Source: Clostridia bacterium (GTDB lineage Bacteria > Bacillota > Clostridia > Oscillospirales > CAG-272). From it: a DNA stretch of 64,000 bases. Below are positions 60,081 through 64,000 of the stretch, one piece after another. How positions within the stretch are numbered: position 1 is the stretch's first letter; each line of letters starts with the position of its first letter. The DNA is taken from the NCBI GenBank assembly GCA_017411745.1, contig JAFQPM010000015.1:1-64000 (forward strand), written 5' to 3'. Under the pieces are notes generated by a model. It saw nothing but the letters and a program-made list of their open reading frames with translations, was not told the DNA's origin and did not search any database. The position numbers and the translations under genes were made by a program.

Positions 60081-61997
60081 TTATCCTTTATAACCCCAAA
60101 CTACGGGACATCCGTAATAATTCCAATTACTTTTCCATCCCGAAGGCTGCTCTGCTGCCTCGCAATATATCGTAAGGTTGCTACATTCGTTAAATGCAGA
60201 ATTACCTATACTGCTTATACTGTCGGGAATAAATATACTCGTAAGTCCGTTGCATCCGGCGAACGCCGTCGCGCCTATACCCGTCACGCTGTCGGGAATC
60301 ACTATACTCGTAAGAATGCTGCAATGATAGAATGCATATCTGTATATCTCATAGCTCTCACCGTTGTAGCTATCGGGCAGGACAAGCTCTGTATCCTTCC
60401 CTACGTATCCAAGCAGGTAATTGACACCATCAAACGTATAGAAAAGATAATCATTTTTATTTACTATCTTGCTCTCACCGCTATGCACTTCTTTTGCTTC
60501 AATACCTGTGTATTCCGAATCCAGCATTCCGTCAAACACGGCGTCGTTGATCACCTCCACAAGCCTATAGCAACCGTCAAACGCATCCTCGCCTATGTTT
60601 GTCAAGTTTCTTGATAGCACTATGCTTACAAGAGCGCTGCAAGAGCTGAATGCACTATCGCCTATGCCTGTCACCTTACTGCTTGCGCCAAGGTCAACAC
60701 TCAAAAGACTGTCGCAATCATAAAACGCATAATCGTATATCTCGTAGCTCTCACCGTCGTAGCTATCGGGCAGGACAAGACTCTTGACAATTTTTGCGTC
60801 CGTATGACCAAGCAGATAGTTATTGCCTCCATAGGTATAGAAAAGATATCCGTCCTTGTTTACTACCTTGCTCTCGCCGTTATGCACTTCTATTGCATGG
60901 TACGCTACTTCTCCGTGATCGTATGACCCCGCCTCTATATTAAGTGACGATTTGTTGATCACTTCCGCAAGCTTCAAGCACGCAACGAATGCGTCGGCAT
61001 CTATTTCCTTAACGCTATCGGGGATTACTATGCTCTGAAGGCTGTAGCACCTTGAAAAAGCACTTTCGCCTATTTTCTGAACACCATTGGGAATTTCAAA
61101 CACCGCATCTGCTTTACCCGATGCATATTGCACAAGCACGGTTGCATCCTTGCTATATAGATTTCCGTCTATGGATGAATATGCCGTACTGTTATCGCCA
61201 ACAGATATGCTTGTAAGAAGGTCACACTCTTTGAATGCACCTTCGCCTATGCTCGTCACACTATCGGGAATTTCTATCTGTGCAAGGCTGTCGCAATTAC
61301 GGAATGCCCAAACTCCTATACTTGTGAGCTGACTGTTTTCACCAAATATAACACTTGCAAGACCGTCACAATAATAGAACGCAGAATCACCTATGTCCGT
61401 TACGCTATCGGGAATTGTCAGGGATGTAAGTCTGCCGCAATCAAAGAACGCATAGCTACCTATTTGCTTAACACCGTTTGGAATACTTACACTGACAAGG
61501 CCACCGCAAGTACGGAATGCATCGTCGCCTATGACCTCAACACTGTCAGGAATTACTACACCGGTAAGATTACTACGCCATTTGAACGCCTCGTTACCTA
61601 TGCTCGTGACTTTTTCTCCATTTGGGGAGATGTGCGGAATGATAATTTCATTGTCCGTGCAAGTACCGATTCCGCTGACGTAACACGTACCATCGCCATC
61701 TGACGTAAATTCAAGGCCCTCGGAATAAGCTCCGTCGGCAGATTTATCAGTCTCATCCGTTAGCGTTTCGTTCGTCTCATCCTTTGGCGTCTCGCTCGTA
61801 GGTGTTTCCGAGGTTTCTGACGAACCGTTTGTGTTTTCATCTGCAGGAACATCCGTCGGTTCGCTTGTAGGTGCTTCGGTAGATTCCTCCGCATATGATT
61901 CTGATCGGTTCGTTTCATTGTCACAAGCTGCAACTATCGGTAAAAGCATACACGTTACAAGAATAAGGGTTAAAATTTTCAGAATTCGATTTTTCAT
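60081..61997 (-). CDS. BspA-type leucine-rich-repeat lipoprotein
   Basis: 638 residues from the ATG at 61997 (GGGAGGTGTCAT). Lipoprotein signal ending VAAC (Cys about 25), Thr/Glu/Ser-rich linker (about 28-90), then about ten LRR_5 units of the form IG..AF..C..L..I.IPDSV. Two longer inserts (near 390 and 510) share VHNGESKVVNK/VHSGESKIVNK, so part of the array has been duplicated. Surface-exposed; such repeats often bind host or microbial surfaces, but the ligand is unknown. Confidence 0.9.
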   Translation of the reverse strand: MKNRILKILTLILVTCMLLPIVAACDNETNRSESYAEESTEAPTSEPTDVPADENTNGSSETSETPTSETPKDETNETLTDETDKSADGAYSEGLEFTSDGDGTCYVSGIGTCTDNEIIIPHISPNGEKVTSIGNEAFKWRSNLTGVVIPDSVEVIGDDAFRTCGGLVSVSIPNGVKQIGSYAFFDCGRLTSLTIPDSVTDIGDSAFYYCDGLASVIFGENSQLTSIGVWAFRNCDSLAQIEIPDSVTSIGEGAFKECDLLTSISVGDNSTAYSSIDGNLYSKDATVLVQYASGKADAVFEIPNGVQKIGESAFSRCYSLQSIVIPDSVKEIDADAFVACLKLAEVINKSSLNIEAGSYDHGEVAYHAIEVHNGESKVVNKDGYLFYTYGGNNYLLGHTDAKIVKSLVLPDSYDGESYEIYDYAFYDCDSLLSVDLGASSKVTGIGDSAFSSCSALVSIVLSRNLTNIGEDAFDGCYRLVEVINDAVFDGMLDSEYTGIEAKEVHSGESKIVNKNDYLFYTFDGVNYLLGYVGKDTELVLPDSYNGESYEIYRYAFYHCSILTSIVIPDSVTGIGATAFAGCNGLTSIFIPDSISSIGNSAFNECSNLTIYCEAAEQPSGWKSNWNYYGCPVVWGYKG

Positions 61998-62178
61998 ATG
62001 ACACCTCCCAAAAATATGCAATAGCATTATATCATACTTGCTTTATCATGTCAAGAAAAACTTCAGCGTACTCCGTCATATGCCGTCATACCGTCGAGTG
62101 ATCAAATGTTTATTTAATCACGTTGCGCTTCCAATACGCATTGATCATACAAAAACTTCTTTGCTCAACGCTTTTGAT

Positions 62179-62214
62179 AAAAAAAGAGAGAGTTAAAAAA
62201 TCTCTCTCTTTTTT
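62179..62214 (-). terminator. terminator of dnaJ-prmA
   Basis: AAAAAAGAGAGAG and its complement with a T-rich loop; followed on the minus strand by TTTTTTT. Immediately after the prmA stop. The rest of 62028-62178 holds nothing recognisable. Confidence 0.85.
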
Positions 62215-62221
62215 ACGCGTA

Positions 62222-63181
62222 TTATTTTAATTTAACCGCCAAAGCGCACCAGCCGTTATCCTCGGCACGCTCAACGACCTTAAAGCCGTGCTGCTCGAAG
62301 CAATCTACAACGTCATCGCAACGCTCTGCGATGATGCCCGATGCGAGCAGGACGGTTTTTTCGCTCATAAAGGGAGCGACGTCGGGCGTCATACGGATAA
62401 TGATATCCGCGACTATGTTAGCGCAGATAATATCGTAGCCGCCGACCCAGTTTTCTGCCTGACGGAGCAGATCGCTCTGCGCGCAGGTGATCTTGTCTTC
62501 AAGTCCGCTTTCGCGAATGTTCTCGTTAGCAACACGCACCGACATAGGATCTATATCGTACGCGCGGCACTTGTCTGCTCCGAGCTTCGCGCCGCAGATA
62601 GCAAGAATTCCGCTTCCCGTTCCGACGTCAAGCAGACTATCTCCCTTTTTTACGTATTTCTGAAGGAGAGATATGATAAGTCTTGTGGTCTCGTGCGTTC
62701 CCGTGCCGAACGCCATACCCGGATCCATTGTAACGATGATCTCGCCGTCCTTCGCCTCGTAATGCTCCCATGCGGGCACGATGACGATCTTTCCGACCTT
62801 GAAGGGCTTATAAAATTCCTTCCAGGAGTTCGCCCAATCCTCCTCGCACAATCCGATGACCTCGATCTCGGCGTCGGTGAAGCTTGCCGATGCAAGTCGA
62901 TCGCGTAAAAATGCCATATCGTCGGCAATATTAGCGTCCTTCGGTACGAAATAAGACACCGATGCGTGCGATTTGTCGGCGTTGAGTATCTTTTCGTCGA
63001 TGAGGTCGCCGTAGCAGGTCTTAAGATCTATATCACTCAGGTCGTCGATGAGCAGATTTGTGTTGATCATGCTCATCAGACTCGTCAGCTCGTCAAGTCG
63101 CTCGGTAGGAACGGTGACCTTGATCTGCAACCATTCAGTGACCTCGCCAAAGTCACCGCAGACGTAATCTTTATCAGTCAT
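62222..63181 (-). CDS. prmA: ribosomal protein L11 methyltransferase
   Basis: 319 residues. N-terminal substrate domain (about 1-110), methyltransferase with LLDVGTGSGILAICGAKLGA (about 175-195), acidic YDIDPMSV, and the NPP-like CANIVADI. Methylates L11. The start ATG overlaps the dnaJ stop (TAATG); dnaJ-prmA order is usual. Confidence 0.95.
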   Translation of the reverse strand: MTDKDYVCGDFGEVTEWLQIKVTVPTERLDELTSLMSMINTNLLIDDLSDIDLKTCYGDLIDEKILNADKSHASVSYFVPKDANIADDMAFLRDRLASASFTDAEIEVIGLCEEDWANSWKEFYKPFKVGKIVIVPAWEHYEAKDGEIIVTMDPGMAFGTGTHETTRLIISLLQKYVKKGDSLLDVGTGSGILAICGAKLGADKCRAYDIDPMSVRVANENIRESGLEDKITCAQSDLLRQAENWVGGYDIICANIVADIIIRMTPDVAPFMSEKTVLLASGIIAERCDDVVDCFEQHGFKVVERAEDNGWCALAVKLK

Positions 63182-64000
63182 TATTTTTTATCCTTCTTAA
63201 AAAAATTCTTTTTCTTTGCGTAATTGTTCTCTCCGCATTCCTTTGCAAAGGCTCGCAAAAGCTCCTTTTGCTTTTCGCTCAATCCCTTGGGGACTTCAAC
63301 GTTGACACGGAAAATAAGGTCTCCGCGGCGGTTTGAATTAATCATCGGAACTCCCTTTTGCTTGAGTGTAAATGTAGTTCCCGTCTGCGTGCCCTCGGGG
63401 ATGGTGAACTTCTCCATTCCCTCGAGCGTGGGGACCTCGATCTCCGCGCCGAGCGTTGCCTCCGCGATAGTTATCGGGACCTCACAGTAGAGCGTGTAGC
63501 CCTCGCGCTTGAAGGTCGCGCTCGGACGAACGCTGACCATAACGAGAACGTCGCCTGCACTGCCGCCGTTCTTGCCATCGTTGCCCGCGCCTCTGATTAT
63601 AAGTCCCTTGCCGTGATCTATTCCCGCGGGAATGTCCACGGTCAGCTTCTTGGTCACACGCTCAAAGCCCGTGCCGCGACATTTCTGACAAGGAGTCTTG
63701 ATATATTTACCCGTACCGCGACAGGTGTCGCAGGTCGTGGTGGACTGAAACTGCATTCCGCCAAGATTCTGCATTACGCGTCTCTGTCCCGTGCCGCGAC
63801 AGCTCGGGCAGGTCTCGCTCTTGCCGTCCGCAGAGCCGCTTCCACTGCATGACGAGCACTTGCTGTATCTCTGGAAGCTTACGTCCTTTTTACAGCCGAA
63901 CACCGCCTCCTCGAAGCTGATCGTTACGTTCAGCTCGATGTCGTCGCCTCTTTGTGGGCCATTTCTTCTTTGTCTTGAGCTGCCACCGCCGAAAAAGCTG
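63181..64000 (-). CDS. dnaJ: chaperone DnaJ (5' end cut by window edge)
   Basis: Open to base 64000, about 273 residues visible. N-terminal J domain is outside. Visible: the end of the Gly-rich linker (FFGGGSS), four C-x-x-C-x-G-x-G zinc repeats (CSSCSGSG, CPSCRGTG, CDTCRGTG, CQKCRGTG), then the two C-terminal substrate-binding domains ending in a basic tail. Co-chaperone of DnaK; the rest of the operon would lie to the right. Confidence 0.97.
   Translation of the reverse strand, partial: SFFGGGSSRQRRNGPQRGDDIELNVTISFEEAVFGCKKDVSFQRYSKCSSCSGSGSADGKSETCPSCRGTGQRRVMQNLGGMQFQSTTTCDTCRGTGKYIKTPCQKCRGTGFERVTKKLTVDIPAGIDHGKGLIIRGAGNDGKNGGSAGDVLVMVSVRPSATFKREGYTLYCEVPITIAEATLGAEIEVPTLEGMEKFTIPEGTQTGTTFTLKQKGVPMINSNRRGDLIFRVNVEVPKGLSEKQKELLRAFAKECGENNYAKKKNFFKKDKK

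Overview
The window looks like a chromosomal segment of a low-to-mid GC anaerobic Firmicute of class Clostridia, probably a gut Oscillospirales-type lineage. The order-level guess is inference from gene content: IreB, RbgA, tig-clpP-clpX, mcsA-mcsB-clpC, a biotin/sodium decarboxylase cluster, a SpoIVFB-like protease, DUF1836, DUF1540 and a threonine/ApgM gene pair. Promoters read as near-consensus sigma-A sites (TTGACA, 17 bp, TATAAT) and most starts carry a GGAG-type Shine-Dalgarno. No rRNA, tRNA, CRISPR array, transposase or phage gene was seen. Both ends cut a gene: an AAA ATPase at the left and dnaJ at the right.

Layout. 1-7.0 kb (minus): a tightly packed five-gene membrane cluster with no recognised function. 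It holds a long CvpA-like protein, two membrane proteins sharing a paralogous soluble domain, a GH3-like protein that lacks the catalytic residues and is fused through a membrane hairpin to an AAA-like domain without its P-loop, and a membrane AAA ATPase with an intact P-loop. This is the best candidate for an undescribed system. 7.1-9.0 kb: a ManA-ROK sugar kinase fusion. 9.1-11.3 kb: a zur/fur-znuC-znuB operon whose promoter is flanked by two 7-1-7 Fur-family boxes. 11.3-20 kb: SpoIVFB-like protease, DUF1836, IreB, RibF, a DacA-like protein with altered catalytic motifs, three tandem membrane paralogs, and an NfeD/SPFH pair. 20.4-26.8 kb (plus): ApgM/homoserine-kinase-like, lepB, rbgA, rnhB, yraN, M19 dipeptidase, thrC. 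27-31.6 kb: metallophosphoesterase, tig-clpP-clpX.

31.6-41.4 kb: tag with an AraC regulator, a gutted fucI pseudogene, small membrane and envelope proteins, greA, an S41 protease, a PucR-type regulator and rsmE. 41.4-42.6 kb: a non-coding patch of palindromic repeats. 42.6-47.7 kb (minus): a five-gene biotin-dependent sodium-pump cluster carrying both an acyl-CoA-type and a pyruvate/oxaloacetate-type carboxyltransferase. 48-52 kb: mcsA, a degenerate mcsB, clpC; then murI. 53-57.2 kb (minus): an N-acetylhexosamine salvage operon (nucleotidyltransferase, NahK-like kinase, galE, galM). 57.5-60 kb: an SsuABC/TauABC-type ABC importer. 60-64 kb: a BspA-type LRR lipoprotein, prmA and the 3' part of dnaJ.

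Themes. Sugar phosphate and hexosamine metabolism (ManA-ROK, NahK operon, remnant fucI) suggests a mucin or host-glycan scavenger that has lost fucose use. Several proteins keep their fold but have lost active-site residues (GH3-like, AAA-like, DacA-like, McsB-like). All functional statements rest on motif recognition by eye; no database search was run.
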